Below are positions 23,857-36,200 of a stretch of DNA of 64,000 nt, piece after piece. Position 1 is the stretch's first letter, and each line of letters begins with the position of its first letter. Origin of the DNA: Citrus sinensis (Eukaryota; Streptophyta; Magnoliopsida; Sapindales; Rutaceae); assembly GCF_022201045.2 (NCBI RefSeq), contig NC_068563.1, forward strand, positions 744,001 to 808,000. Reading direction: 5' to 3'. Under the pieces are notes generated by a model, which was not told the DNA's origin, searched no databases, and saw only the letters and a program-made list of their open reading frames with translations. Position numbers and translations under genes: made by a program.

Positions 23857-24529
23857 ACGCTTTATATATATATATATAATTTTTGCAGTTTATGTATTCA
23901 TCATGCATGAAATTAGTTAACTACTAGTTAATTAATTAAGTAGTTTGTTGATATAACCATCGACATCGAGCTGAAGAACTAGTACTTTCCTATGAATTGA
24001 TTACTAATTTGATGATGATTATATGGATATTTTCATTTAATTTTGCACAAATTTAAGTGTTCCCTTCTGTGCTTGGCATCAAAGTTTTGTCAATCGAGAA
24101 TGCCTAATTCATACTTTTTTTTCCCATATACATGGTTAAAAATTTATTAAATTAATTAAACAATTAAATATATTCATACTTCCAACATCAAACAACTATT
24201 AATAATAAAATGTTAAGATTAGCAAAAATATTGACACTCAAGTAGGATTTGGATGTGTTTTAAAATATCAGCAGCTTTCAATTAGTTTTGTTAATTAAAC
24301 AACATAAGATTTCACTCTATTTTCCTATATATATAGTAAAACCTTCCTATAATGATACTCTATTCCGATAGGAATAGAAGAAGGCCTTTACTATACTCTT
24401 ATCTGAACTCTTATACTCTTATCTGAAGGAGTTCAGATAAGCATATCCATACCCTTGAGTCTTATCTGAATCATTAAGTTAGTTCGGGTTCGGCTTCATC
24501 CGGCATCTGAGGACTGTACTTTCGTTCAG
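23857..24529. other. AT-rich 3' flank leading into the GC-rich island
   Basis: The 3' UTR of the small gene probably ends before about 24100. From roughly 24340 the sequence changes character: repeated CTTATCTGAA motifs, a palindrome CTATTCCGATAGGAATAG and rising GC content mark the left border of the foreign-looking island. Confidence 0.45.
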
Positions 24530-24692
24530 CTCGTCACCTTACGCCCATATACCTACTTACTAGAAACCAACTTAACCAAATCCAAGTAAAGAACGATTGT
24601 TCAGACAAGGGTGAGCGACTAACAATCGTTCTTTACTTGGACTTGGTTAAGTTGGTTTCTAGTAAGCAGGTATATGGGCATAAGGCGACGAG
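24530..24692. repeat. Long near-perfect hairpin: 72-bp arms, 19-nt loop
   Basis: Arm 24530-24601 (starting CTCGTCACCTTACGCCCATA) and arm 24621-24692 (ending ATAAGGCGACGAG) are reverse complements at 68 of 72 positions. All four mismatches are transitions. No flanking target duplication is evident. It may be a MITE, an organelle-derived inverted repeat or a hairpin-RNA locus. Confidence 0.85.
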
Positions 24693-24806
24693 ATTTTTTT
24701 GCGGCAAGAGAGGAGAGGGGTTCCCCCTCTCCCCCTCACCCCCTTTTAAGGCGAAGGCCTTACTCAATTCCTATTGGAATTGCGGCCTTTTAAGGAAAGA
24801 AGATAT

Positions 24807-24910
24807 TATTGCACAAGCTAGCTAAGCCACGGAACGCGGGCCATTTACTAGGAACATTTGTAAAGCGGTAGCAGAGTTATATGGCTGCCAACTTTGTTCG
24901 CTGGAAGTTT
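24807..24910. repeat. 104-bp inverted repeat, left arm
   Basis: This arm matches the reverse complement of 25826-25929 with about 11 mismatches (roughly 89 percent identity). Shared words include GGAACGCGGG, CATTTACTAGGAACATTTG and GTTATATGGCTGCCA. The two arms flank the solo LTR. Confidence 0.85.
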
Positions 24911-24982
24911 TCCAATAAGGATTTCAAATAAGCATCACTGCATTTTAATCCTTAAAATGCGAGGAAACCACGCTCCTCCCCC

Positions 24983-25640
24983 TGTTAAGTTAATAAAAGC
25001 ACCAGGTCGACCATGCTACTACCTCCACCCCGGCATGGATCACCTCAGCCGTGGGTACGAGCAGAGCACGGGAGCGTATACTGACCAGATGTTAATACCG
25101 AACCGATACACACTCCCCAGAAAAGCGGGAACACGATCCCACAGAATCGCGGCTGCTGCGCCTTTCCCGGAACCGTTGAAGGACACATAAGATCCCACGT
25201 TTGCCACAATGCAACAGTCAGAGCCCCATGAGGGGCTGCCACAACCCGAGAAAAGGGGGGATAGAGGGTAAGCGGAAGACGTGGGACAAACAGCAGCTAT
25301 AAAAGAAGAAGAAATCGATGAAGACGGGGATAACAAAACTGAGAGAGGGAAAACGCTGCCAAATTGAAACCAGGCAATTTTATTACAAACTTCGAGCAAA
25401 TTAGAACCACTCTTGAATCAAAATTTAACTGTTTTCCCGTAAACACCTTGTGCTAACTTAGGCATCGGAGGGTTTACGCCGGCAAAACCACCGGCGTCTC
25501 TGATCTGTTTTTGGTGAACGCAGGTCTAGTGAGAGAAAGGAGGGTAATTCCAGCCTTAGCGGTTCGTGCAGCAGTGGATAACTTAAACGTTGGTGAACGA
25601 ATCTGGTCGGTCCAAGGACGAGCCGATTTTGGCATCAACA
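24983..25640 (+). mobile_element. Solo LTR of a retrotransposon, 658 bp, with CCCCC target duplication
   Basis: The block starts TGTTAAGTTAATAAAAGC and ends GGCATCAACA, so its termini are TGTT...AACA. It is bordered by CCCCC on both sides (24978-24982 and 25641-25645). Inside are a TATA-like TATAAAAG (25298), then a leader-like A/G-rich stretch, and ACTTAGGCATCGGAGGG (about 25456), a motif I associate with the U5 region of plant LTRs. No primer-binding site, coding domains or second LTR follow, so this is the remnant of LTR-LTR recombination. The superfamily cannot be decided from the LTR alone. Confidence 0.72.
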
Positions 25641-26336
25641 CCCCCCTTCGAGGCAAGGGCTCGACTCTACTCTGATTCAACATCCGGGGGGATTCTTAAG
25701 GGGGGAAGCCATCTGAGAATCCCCCCAATATGGACATGAGAATCACAACATCAGGGATTTCGAACATCACCTACGATATTTTATAAACACATGTAATTGA
25801 CAAATTTAACTAGCAAAACCTTGAGAAACTTCCAGCGAACGGAGGTGGCAGCCATATAACTCCGCTATCGCTTTACAAATGTTCCTAGTAAATGACCCGC
25901 GTTCCGCGACTTCGCCAGCTCGTGCAATATGTCGGTACTATTCCGTCTGACAGTAGAGGTAACAGAAAGCACGTGCAATTAGAATAAAATATTTCTCTAA
26001 AGTTAGAGTTGTTACTAAATTATTGTATAATATTTATAAATGACTTTGCATATTTCTAACCATATAAGATTAATATAGAGCGTACTTTATTTCTATATCG
26101 CTTGAACTAAAAATAATTAAGTTATGCCAATAATTTTTATAACTACGTTAGTACATTTCTATTAAATAATAGCCTCCTCCTAATAATAAAAATAATTAAT
26201 TCCAACATGACTAAAAACGGTTTTACTAATATACCACCGACGCCTTAAGTAGCTTTAGAACTAAACAAAAACAATTAAGTTGCTCTGTATCTCTCGAGCA
26301 TCCATCATCAGTTGAGTCAAACTCAAAATAGTAATC
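25641..26336. other. Right part of the GC-rich island and upstream region of the USP gene
   Basis: Positions 25641-25825 continue the GC-rich sequence interrupted by the solo LTR, including an imperfect inverted pair (GGGGGGATTC / GAATCCCCCC) at 25684-25725. The second 104-bp arm follows. From about 25975 the DNA becomes ordinary AT-rich host sequence. The last 60 bp before 26337 should be the 5' UTR of the USP gene. Confidence 0.5.
25826..25929. repeat. 104-bp inverted repeat, right arm
   Basis: Reverse-complement partner of 24807-24910. It retains CCGCGTTCCGCG where the left arm has a diverged version, so the two copies have aged independently. Confidence 0.85.
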
Positions 26337-26840
26337 ATGTCTGGTAACTTAGGATGCGTGATCGTGGCCGTTGACGGCGGAGAGGAGAGCATGGACGCCT
26401 TGAGATGGGCGATCGATAACCTCAAGCTCCGATCCCCTGCTCCCGGTTCCTTCATCGTCCTCCACGTTCAACCTCCACCTACCATCGCCGCCGGCCTCAA
26501 TCCAGGCGCCATCCCCTTCGGTGGGCCCAGTCACGTAGAAGTTCCCGCCTTTACCGCGGCCATAGAAGCGCACCAGGGGAGAATTACCCAGGCGATCATA
26601 GACCATGCTTTGAAGATTTGCTCTGAAAAGAATGTAAATGTCAAATCAGAGGTGGTCATTGGGGATGCGAAGGAGAAGGTATGTGAACTAGTTGAGAAGT
26701 TGCATGCTGATTTGCTTGTGATGGGCTCTCATACTTTTGGCCCTATTAAAAGGATGTTCCTGGGAAGCGTAAGCAACTACTGCGCCAACCATGCACAATG
26801 TCCAGTTGTGGTAGTTAAAGGAAAGGGGACATCTTCTTAG
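26337..26840 (+). CDS. Universal stress protein (USP) family, intronless, 167 aa
   Basis: The frame begins MSGNLGCVIVAVDGGEESMD and shows the full UspA fold: strand 1 CVIVAVDGG, helix ALRWAIDNL, strand 2 SFIVLHVQPP, VKSEVVIGDAKEKV, DLLVMGSHTFGPIKRMFLGS and the final strand CPVVVVKG. The nucleotide-binding motif G-x2-G-x9-G-S is present as GSHTFGPIKRMFLGS, with Thr at the second glycine position (plant relatives often carry D or G there). Length matches plant single-domain USPs of the At3g62550/PHOS32 type, thought to be cytosolic nucleotide-binding stress proteins. The single uninterrupted frame and the A18 tract 406 bp downstream raise the possibility of a retrogene. The first half is distinctly more GC-rich than the second. 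Confidence 0.92.
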   Translation: MSGNLGCVIVAVDGGEESMDALRWAIDNLKLRSPAPGSFIVLHVQPPPTIAAGLNPGAIPFGGPSHVEVPAFTAAIEAHQGRITQAIIDHALKICSEKNVNVKSEVVIGDAKEKVCELVEKLHADLLVMGSHTFGPIKRMFLGSVSNYCANHAQCPVVVVKGKGTSS

Positions 26841-28738
26841 ATTAGGATGCGATTGATGAGGGAATTTTATTTGGGGAGTGCATTTGTGAGATGTATTGAC
26901 CAGGAATATTGCTATCTTGTTAAATGTGTTGTTGTGGACTTGCAGAGTAAGACACCTTTACCAGCTATGATGATTTCACACTTCTTTATAATTTGTGAGT
27001 GGTTTGTGAGGAAAGCATCGACCTTGTTTGTTGCTGCTGCTGCTGCTGTAAATTGAAGTTTTTACATGAGCATATTCTCTTGTGTATTCATTTATTCAAT
27101 TTAGGTGGCTGTTGTACAACACAGACAGGTTTAATGGCCACTGGATCAAGTATGGTACCCAATCTGAGCTTGTTCTGTAATAAAGCAATTGTTTGTATTT
27201 GATATTCTCTAATTTGTGCTGACGGTTTTAGTATGTTGGAACTTCAAAAAAAAAAAAAAAAAATTAAGAATATCAAGTTCATACAACGAGATTCTTTCAT
27301 TGCATACAGTCGGATCTTTACTGCTGAAAATGAAAATAGCTCGCTTACTTTTAAGTCTTGTCCGGGGAGTTTCTCTTTGGATCATCCTGAACCATGATTC
27401 AGAGGCTGAAGTTGTCAAGCTCAAAAGGGAACTGTATAGGATCTTTGTTTTTGAAATGAATCGAGTGCATCAGAAACCAGCTAGCATTTCTTATTTTTAT
27501 TATTTCAATGAGTTAAAAAATGATGGGTTGGGTGTTTTAATTTGCTGCGATGTTTTCAGGAGTCCAGGGAAGAATGGTATAAGAAGAAAAGTTTTGAGGC
27601 TGTTCCCGTTCTTAATTCTATTTCACAATTTTTGTGCTGCAGTCAATTCTGAAGCCCGTTAACGTAGCTTATCAATCCATATTTGGGAGAATATATTATT
27701 ACATTATATGTTTTAAAATTTCCTCTCTCTTTTTCCCCCCTTTCGTAATTTCTTCTTGATTAGAAAGGGTCTCACAGCAATTATATATGGCCTCTATCGG
27801 ATCTAAAATCTGAATTCCCGTTGCCATTCATAGTACCGAGAACACAGATTGGCAAATCAAAATAGTCTTCGACATCTATGTACGTTTAACTATAAGCTGC
27901 CGTGCAGGCGAAGAATCTTAATGAGGATGATATTTAACATCTTATATATGTGCTTGATTTCAATGGTCACAAAGCATTTATCAGAAACCATATTCTAGCC
28001 ATATTTGATTTTCATCTTAGTGCTTCAAGTTCAAGTGTGGCTGATCCTTGCTTCAGGCTTTACGATTCATTGTTATTTTAGAAAGAAAAGCATCTGTAAC
28101 TGCAAGAGTCTAATCCAAAATCACCTGTACATGACAAATCACAAAATATATATCAGTCTGAAATTAGCACATGCAGAATTTACTGTTGTTACTTTCCTTC
28201 TATTTTCAATCATGTAATTTCTTACCAACTGGTTATATGTCAAACAATTCTCAAAGGTAATTAATAATCACCAAAACTGAAAGTCATGAAAACTAGGCAG
28301 GCATGCATTCTTGTGGAAATTTGATTTTAATGGTCATTTCTCATAGATATTAATATGGAAACTAGTTGTAGAAATAGCACAAACCAAGTGTGCCATTTGA
28401 CTAATTCCGTGTATAAATTTTTAAGTACCGAGGACTCTGGAACTGTATAATATTTACATACTGCATTCAATATATGGCATATGATATCCTTGACAGCTTT
28501 GCATCTCTTTGTGGAGTTAAATCTGGGTTTGAGGAAGAACACACGGATCTCTTGTTGAGTTTGAACCTATTCAAGCAAATATATTGATGAGAGATGAGGA
28601 TAAGGTTAGATACAAGAAACTGAACTGGTGTTTTATGATATCTGCTCCAGAATGATTGAAAGTGGTTGCATTCACACAATCAAAATCAGCTATCTTTATC
28701 AACAACTACGTAGAAATAGAGACAATATTTTTTTTGCC
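26841..28738. other. 3' UTR of the USP gene and gene-free region
   Basis: An AATAAA signal lies at 27179 and an A18 tract at 27246-27263. Positions 27270-27660 carry open-frame pieces (DSEAEVVKLKREL, then after TTTTCAG the words ESREEWYKKKSFEAV in another frame) that look like scattered exon debris of an unidentified gene. The remainder is AT-rich with nothing recognisable. Confidence 0.45.
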
Positions 28739-29270
28739 TTATAAGAAGTTCACTATCTTCCTATCACTCTGATGTAAAGAACCAACCACATAACTTGTGC
28801 TTCTAAGAGCTCGAAGCTGCTCCGTTTCCTCTCTTGGGCAAATCTTTTCAGTCCCATTTCTATTTTTTTTTAAATTCCTCCTCGACTTCACCGTTCTTCG
28901 AGGCTTCAGCAAAGGATCTGGCTAAAACTATGCCATCTTCCAAAGCGGAACAACCTCCTTGGCCAATGTCTGGAGTGCATCTCCGGATACACAAACTTTG
29001 CCCATAAAGCCTGCCATTGGTGCCTGAATCTTAGCGGTGATGCTGTAATACAATCTGGCAGATTTTAATCTACAGCAGCCGTTGCTTGTTCAGGTACCTT
29101 GCTCAACATAAATTGCTTCATTTTAACATGATTAACCTCTAGTTCTTCATCTACATGAAATTGTAGGAACAGCGAGAGTGAGAACATGCCCGACATGGCA
29201 GAAAACTTAACGTACGCAATACCAACCAACAATTCCGCCCATTGAATCAAGATAAATTGATTACACAATT
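28739..29270 (-). pseudogene. FAD-dependent monooxygenase pseudogene fragment (MO1/CTF2-like)
   Basis: On the minus strand the diagnostic FAD-binding segment [20 protein letters not shown] (about 28985-28920) is intact. Upstream pieces, in other frames, read VKMKQFMLSKVPEQATAAV and [13 protein letters not shown]. Downstream pieces read MGLKRFAQERKRSSFEL and STSYVVGSLHQSDRKIVNFL, ending at TAA 28739-28741. The order matches the C-terminal half of plant monooxygenases related to 3-hydroxybenzoate 6-hydroxylase (GD-x6-DIGQGG...ALED). The GDALHPM part is disrupted, several frameshifts are needed, and the N-terminal Rossmann domain is missing, so it is non-functional. Confidence 0.8.
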
Positions 29271-30264
29271 TCTTCTGCCAAGTTTAGTATTATATCCCTC
29301 TGGAAAATGAAACCTCCGACATAAATTTGCTTGTATTACAAGATAATTATTGCAAGGAAATCTGAAGCAAACGCGAGTTACCTGCTAATCAGGCTAAGAA
29401 GATCTCATTACCTTGGCTCGAGTTGGTCCGAGTGAAATACCAATAGTCTGATCATCAAAGCCTATGTGGTGGATATTTTATTATTATTGATGATACTGGC
29501 TTTAATTTTTTATGAGAACCTATTTTATTTAACTTCAATTACAAAGATGATAGAGATGAAAAGAAGAAAAAATAATAATTAAATTTTAATTATTTTTAAT
29601 TTTCAACAAGGCCAATGTTCATATTCATAATTGATAATACCATCTAAAATGTTAGGACTGAAAAGATAAATTCAAAAAATCAAATATCACCATCCGTACC
29701 AATTATATCAATGCCCTTTGGAAGTGAGATAATTTTATCCACTTCAATAAGAAAAAATTCAAGTTCCCCTATTCATAACGTTCCGTAAGATGATTGATTT
29801 TTCTTTCTTTTCTCCCTTGTCCCCGAGCATAACTGATCTCGGTTTATTTTATCCACAAAAACCATCTGCGACCAAAATAATAAGATATCGGGGGCGACTA
29901 ACACAGAATGATAAATTTTTTTGAACACACATAGCAAAAATGGTATAGTAATTACCTAGCAAATACAAAAAGATGAAAGCAGTAACTAAATAATTTGTAG
30001 GTTTTGATGTACTTTTACATTCAAAATGGTCCATTTCAGTGGATTGCGCTTTATCCTATATTTGAATGGGAACATCGACGAAGTGGCTAAACTTTCCAGC
30101 GATATATCTGAAAGAGAAAAGCCATATCGCTCTCCTCTTTCCATTAGCACCGATCATTACCACTATAACAAAAGTTGCCAAATCATTTCTGCAGAAAAGG
30201 ATCATCTCATCTAAATATCGATAAATACAGTATCAGCACACAGTATGCTTACTGTTCCAAAGTC
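29271..30264. other. Gene-free region and 3' UTR of the splicing factor gene
   Basis: This is AT-rich sequence without recognisable protein. The right end (about 30000-30264) should be the 3' UTR of the minus-strand RBM39-like gene. Confidence 0.5.
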
Positions 30265-33200
30265 TTATATGCTGTCAGGAAACTTAGCCTCATATGTCTG
30301 TGGCACCTGAATGCAATGACAAAATTTTATGTTATCTCTTTTAACAATTCCGAGTCTTCGTATGTGAAATAAATAGAACAAAGCCGTGCAAAATGTTTTT
30401 ACCATGAATGTTGCAGTGATCATCTTCCCAGCAAACCATCTTCCATGAAGAGCACGCTGTGCTGCAAAAGCAGACTGAGTATTTTCAAATCGCAAGTACA
30501 CAAATCCAGCGCTATCCCTGTTTATCAAAAAGGAGGCAAATGAAAGTAAGCCAAGGATCAGAAACAGGGATATGATTGAGATATTAAGCAAAGAATAATT
30601 GAAATCCTCAACTTCATATAATTAGGTACTTCTTGCTCTTTTAAGATATTGGATTTCATCTAAGATTTAGAGTCTTTTTTTTAGCCAGAAACATGCTTAC
30701 TTCATCCAGTAGGTGACATTTTATATTAATCACGAACATGCCAAACTAGACTAGAAATTGCAATATCAATTTGAAAACCAAACGCACTTCTCAACAAAAA
30801 TATGTTTCAATTTTCCGAACTTCGAACATTCGCCTTCAACATCTTCTTTGATATCCATATCGAACTCTTCGTATGTCTGCCAAAGATCAAATGTTATAAT
30901 GCGACCAAGGATAAAGAGACAAAAAATGAACTTCCAGAAAGTAAAGTCCACATACCTCATTTTTTGGATCAAACATATTCTTCAACAATAGACATTCACT
31001 AGGGACACCGATTGTATCAAAGATGGGAACGCTAGCAGTGGGAACTTGAAGAGCAGTGCCGAGTTGTCCAGGATGAGTAGGAACAGTACCTTGCACAAGA
31101 GGAGGAACAAGGGTAGAAACAGCAGAGGCAGCTCCAAGAAGTGGTGCCGTTGGTAAAGGAAGAGCAGTACTGTTGACTGCAGGCGTGACTGCAGAACCAG
31201 CAATACTGAAGAAAAGGAAGCAAATTTAAGAACAGTCAAACAGCAAAAATAATAAACAAACTTGGCAGGGGCATACGTTGTAGCACTGCCACTACGATCC
31301 AATTTCTGCATAAGAAGTGCTCGAGAACGCGCATTCAGAGACTGCAGATGTAGAACACTATGTTAGCTTCCTCTTGTAGTCATTCAATGTACTAAACCAG
31401 ACCTTGAACTTAATTCTATTAAAATAGAAATCAATTGCAAGTTGATGGCTACTAAAATAGAGAAATGCAGAACAGATCCCAGGACATGCAATATAACCAC
31501 AAGTATGAAAATAAACAACCATGCTTTCCTTGTGAAAACCAGTCATTCTAACAGTATATGTCATAAAACGCATACTTAAAAAATGAACATAATAACAAAA
31601 GATATCACCTTCAATGACAAGGAAGACATGAAATATGGATATACCAACTGTTACAACTTACAAGATAGATGTCTAAAGAAGTTGCAAGGAATTGCAAATA
31701 CTGAATTTCCACTGTTGACTTTAAATTTTCATAATTCAGAAATTTTTATCTTTTGTGACATATATCAGTCACCAGATGGCCTGTACTATTCTAGAAAATC
31801 ACCTCATTTCCAGAAGGCCTCATCATCATATAAACAGATAAAAGGTAAAGAATGTACTACTAACCAGACCACCACCTTCGTCATCATCAAAATCCCCAGT
31901 AGTATTAGCCCCAAGATCTTGCAATCCGCTTTGATCAGTAACAGCTGACACCTAAACAAAATCATGTTAAAGATAATGCTCCAGATAGGAAAATGCATGA
32001 AAGCATATGCCCTGTGCAGCATATTTAATGCAAATAGCTTCTCAAGTAACTATTAGGCGTCATACTTAATCCTGACACCAAGGCAAAGTAGTTATATGTA
32101 AATAAAACACCAAAAAGAACTCTAAAGACTTGAAACTTGTATTTTCCAGCTGCATTATCAACATGCAATTCTAGTGCAGTTTTACCCAAACTATGTATTG
32201 GACTCTTCCATAATAGACAAGAAAAACCATGACTATCAATCAACCTCCATTATTCAATAAGCACAATTTGGCACAAAATTCCAAAAGCAGTAATCAACTA
32301 AGCAGGAAACCAATTAAGAGTTTGTTCTCTACACTTGCTTGTATATGTGAAAAATATATGTTCTACCCGTAAAAGCTTTGGAAAAATGTGGAATTTAACC
32401 ATAATTACAAGTTCAAGCATTATAACTCAAAAAAGGAAAAACATAAACCATGTTAGTGAAAGTACAAGGAAGAACAGCACCAATAGTGGCACACGGGCAT
32501 GCATGCACATACACAAAAAAAAAAAATTGCAGTGGCAATACCTTAATTGCCCGGCCAACAATCTCCAGTTGACCATTCAAATTCAAAGCATTCCTTGCAT
32601 CTTCAAGGCGTGCAAACTGCAATCAAGCAACTCACCCAATTAGCCCATATAAGAAGACTATCAATGTAACATTGCAAATACCTATGCATTAAGAAATGGC
32701 AAGCTTTCTCACACAAGTTTGAAACCTAGAAGGCTATCAATAATTGTCTGCCAGTTTCAAGGGCCTACCAAAACCTAAATAGCCTTCTAAGAGTTATACA
32801 AGTGCATTCTACTTCATCTTCTAATTCAATGCACGGTTTCCACATTCTTCAGTATGGATAACCCAGAATTCCACAATCTTTCCAACCAAAAAGTCAAAAT
32901 TAACATATATATTAGAACGAAAGAATTGCATTTTCAGGCTGCTAGAAAAAGCATTAGACACTCTAATGAGACGCACCTGGACAAAACCAAAACCTTTACA
33001 ATGCCCTGTTTCATCAAGCGGGAGTTGCACAAGCTCCACAGTACCAAACGGTTCAAAAACCTGAGTATTCATCAAGCAAAAATACCATACAATTACCCAA
33101 AAAAGAAAAATTGATGAATCATATTTACAGGGTACTTGATGAAGTTGATTAACAGTACATCAACCTCAAACTATAATCGTAAATAGTGTCATAAAACTGT

Positions 33201-36200
33201 TGCACTTTACTGTGGTAATAGTAAAAACAAGTCCTTACTTGACGAAGTTGATCTTCTGTCATGTTAAAATGGAGATTGCCAACATACAGCCTTCTGGCTC
33301 CACCTGAATAGGGACCAGTGCCTCCACCTGATGCTCCAGCAATGGATGAATTAGACTGAACAAGATTCTTTTCAGCTTCTGAAGGTTTAACCATGACAGG
33401 TTGACCAAGAAGAGGCTGTCCAGAGAGTGCTATTGCCATAGGTACAGACATTACATCATAAAATTCAACATACCTGCAACCAAAACAGTGTTATATCAAG
33501 AAGAATTGATAAAAGACACGCACATACATGTAAATATAATCACAAACAAAAAGCAAGAAAACATAAAATCATCACGAAACTTGATGTATGTTCATGCACA
33601 TGCAATAAGAAGAGACAAAACTTATTAGGATATTCAGGCAACATAATAACTCAGACCTCATTAGCTTTTTTTTTTGGGAGGGGGCAGAAATTCCCGCTAG
33701 GAATACACTGGCACCATTTTGTAATGCCAAATAATTGTTCTATCAAGACTTATTTGTACTAAGAGTCAGCAAACATCAGACTTTATATTATGATGGAAAT
33801 GAAAAACAAGCAATGTACTTAATTTTAATGAAACAAAACGAGAGAAAAGCTGTGGCCCAAATCAGACAATATTTTGATTATTATTTTACAATCATATAAC
33901 CAAGACATTACAACTAGTTAGACTTGACATGTTGAGATATATTCATGGCCATGTACAGCTATCAATATTGCCGTACTAGCCTGTGACCAACTCATATAGT
34001 AACTTTCGGATAAACATACTACTTAAGTACCTTTTATTCTACCAAGAGAAATTTAAAGTTACTAAATGACTCACTTTATGGCTTGAATGATTTTCATAAA
34101 TATATGCACATATCATGGTAGTTTACATAACCTTGATTCTGTCTTGACTCATGTTTCTCAGATAAAAGCACTCCAAAATCAAATTTAAGATGTAGTTTTA
34201 TCAAAAGATCTTGCTCTATTCAGACTCCTCTTCATTATATGGAGGTAATGACAAATATAACAATAGCTTCAGTAACAAGCATCTATACGTAAAACTTACC
34301 CGACCCCTTTGGATCTCCTTGAATTACGATCCATTATGAGGCGGACATCTCGCACCTGAATGTTGTAAAACATGGGTGGTAGAAAGATAAGAGATAAGAA
34401 ATGTCATAAGCATCAACTTTAACAAAAATGAATAAAACTATAACTTTCTTGAAAATATAGTTCAAGTGCAATTTCCTAGCAAATCTAACAATAAAGGAAA
34501 GCTAATATCAACCCAAGAAAAATCTTAAAAAATACTAGGCATCCAACTGCAGTGAACAAGAACTAACTTTGCCAGCCCTTGAGAAAAACTCATAAACATC
34601 TCTTTCATCAGCCTTCAAACAAATCTGTCAAACATCACCAAAATTATTGGTCAGGCAAGAGAAACCAAGTCAATAGAAAATTTCAACACAATATTATTCC
34701 AATAGCAATTTGACCACCTGATACGCAAATACTGTTCTCTGATCCCGTTCAGGGTCAACCTCTGGCTCCACTTGTTCTTTCTTCTCTTTAGGTCGTCTAC
34801 ACATAATGAAAATGTAAAACATGATCAAATAGTTTAAACTGTGGCAAAGTATTAAAAATTTTATTCAAATCAAGCCAGCAGACGAAAAAAAACTTCAAGA
34901 ATTGCGGAAAAACTATTTTCTCCCTGAATGAAATTAAAATTTTGATATCTTCCTTAAATTATGAACTCAAAAAAGAAAAGGAATCCCCAAACAGCATCAA
35001 ACATTTCTCCATTACGAGTAAAAAGGCTGAACCCATGTAACATAGTCCTGCAGAGAACTACACAGTGTTAACATGAGGGGACCAGTGATTCACATGGTGA
35101 AATAAAGAGACTGTCACCTAGAAAATTGATAACAACCAACCTGGAGAATGATGTTGCAAATGGAAAATGGGGACATCCAGACCAAATAGATAAGTATATA
35201 ATCCCAACAATAAATTCTGTCCTAATATAAACCACAGTGTTTTAAATGTACTAAATCATCATCAAGTTGTGAAGATAGCAGTACCAAGGACGTAATTGCA
35301 TTATTGGAACCTGTTAAAAGCTTGTATTAAACTTGGAATTAGTATACTCCCAAAATGTCAATCAAGGACAAAACAAGTGACAAGTTCAAGCATGCAGTAT
35401 ACATTTGTTTGTAAGTTTACATGCATGGAAAGACAATGACATATTGGATTCAGCAAAAGATAAAAATAAAAAATCAACCAGAAATTATTAACACTAACTG
35501 AGAAAAGGCTTGGACTGTACAGTTCTAGCAATGAAATGGAAAACAGAGAATTGAAAGGTAAACGATAAGGTGTACAAAATTTACTAGGGCCTCTTGATTG
35601 TTAAGTATCTATAGAAAAAACAAGAGAAAGGTAGTACACAGGACATAGTACAGAGTATATTTAGGTAGAAAAAATGCTTGATTTCTGTGGTTGCAAAAGG
35701 AAGTCCATGAGAAAATAAGCCTTCAAGGAATTCTTGACAACCGAACAACTACCAATCAATTCCATTGCCTGACTCCAGTAAAACCTTAAAAAGAAATCTT
35801 TTCAGAGCACTATGGTTGACTAATTGGATCTTAACTTCCAGGTCATAAAATCAAATGGCATCTTATAAAACATTATTCTGCAAAAAAATTTAAAACTAAG
35901 GGTGAAAAACAGGTATGGCATCATAGCCCACTGAACATTGTATTTTCCACAAGCATCAGAAGATAAAGTACTTCTCTTAAGCAAAGCCCACGACATTCTC
36001 ACCAGGATTTCTGCAACAAAATAAATATATATATATTAAGCAATTGATTCCAATGGAGGAGGAGCGAAAAATCATAACAGGACATAACCACCCCGGTCAA
36101 AACCTCCAACACTGATATCCTCATTCTTGCAATGCAAGCCTTTAAAGTCTAGGTAGAAACATTTAAAACCCATGATCTCAGTTCTTGTGCCTGGCCCAAT

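Noticed and set aside
25040..25399. 119-codon minus-strand frame in the GC-rich island
   Set aside because: It lies inside the solo LTR, has no recognisable domain and is explained by higher GC content giving longer open frames.
30758..31002. Plus-strand frames over exons 10-11 of the splicing factor
   Set aside because: Antisense shadows of the UHM coding exons.
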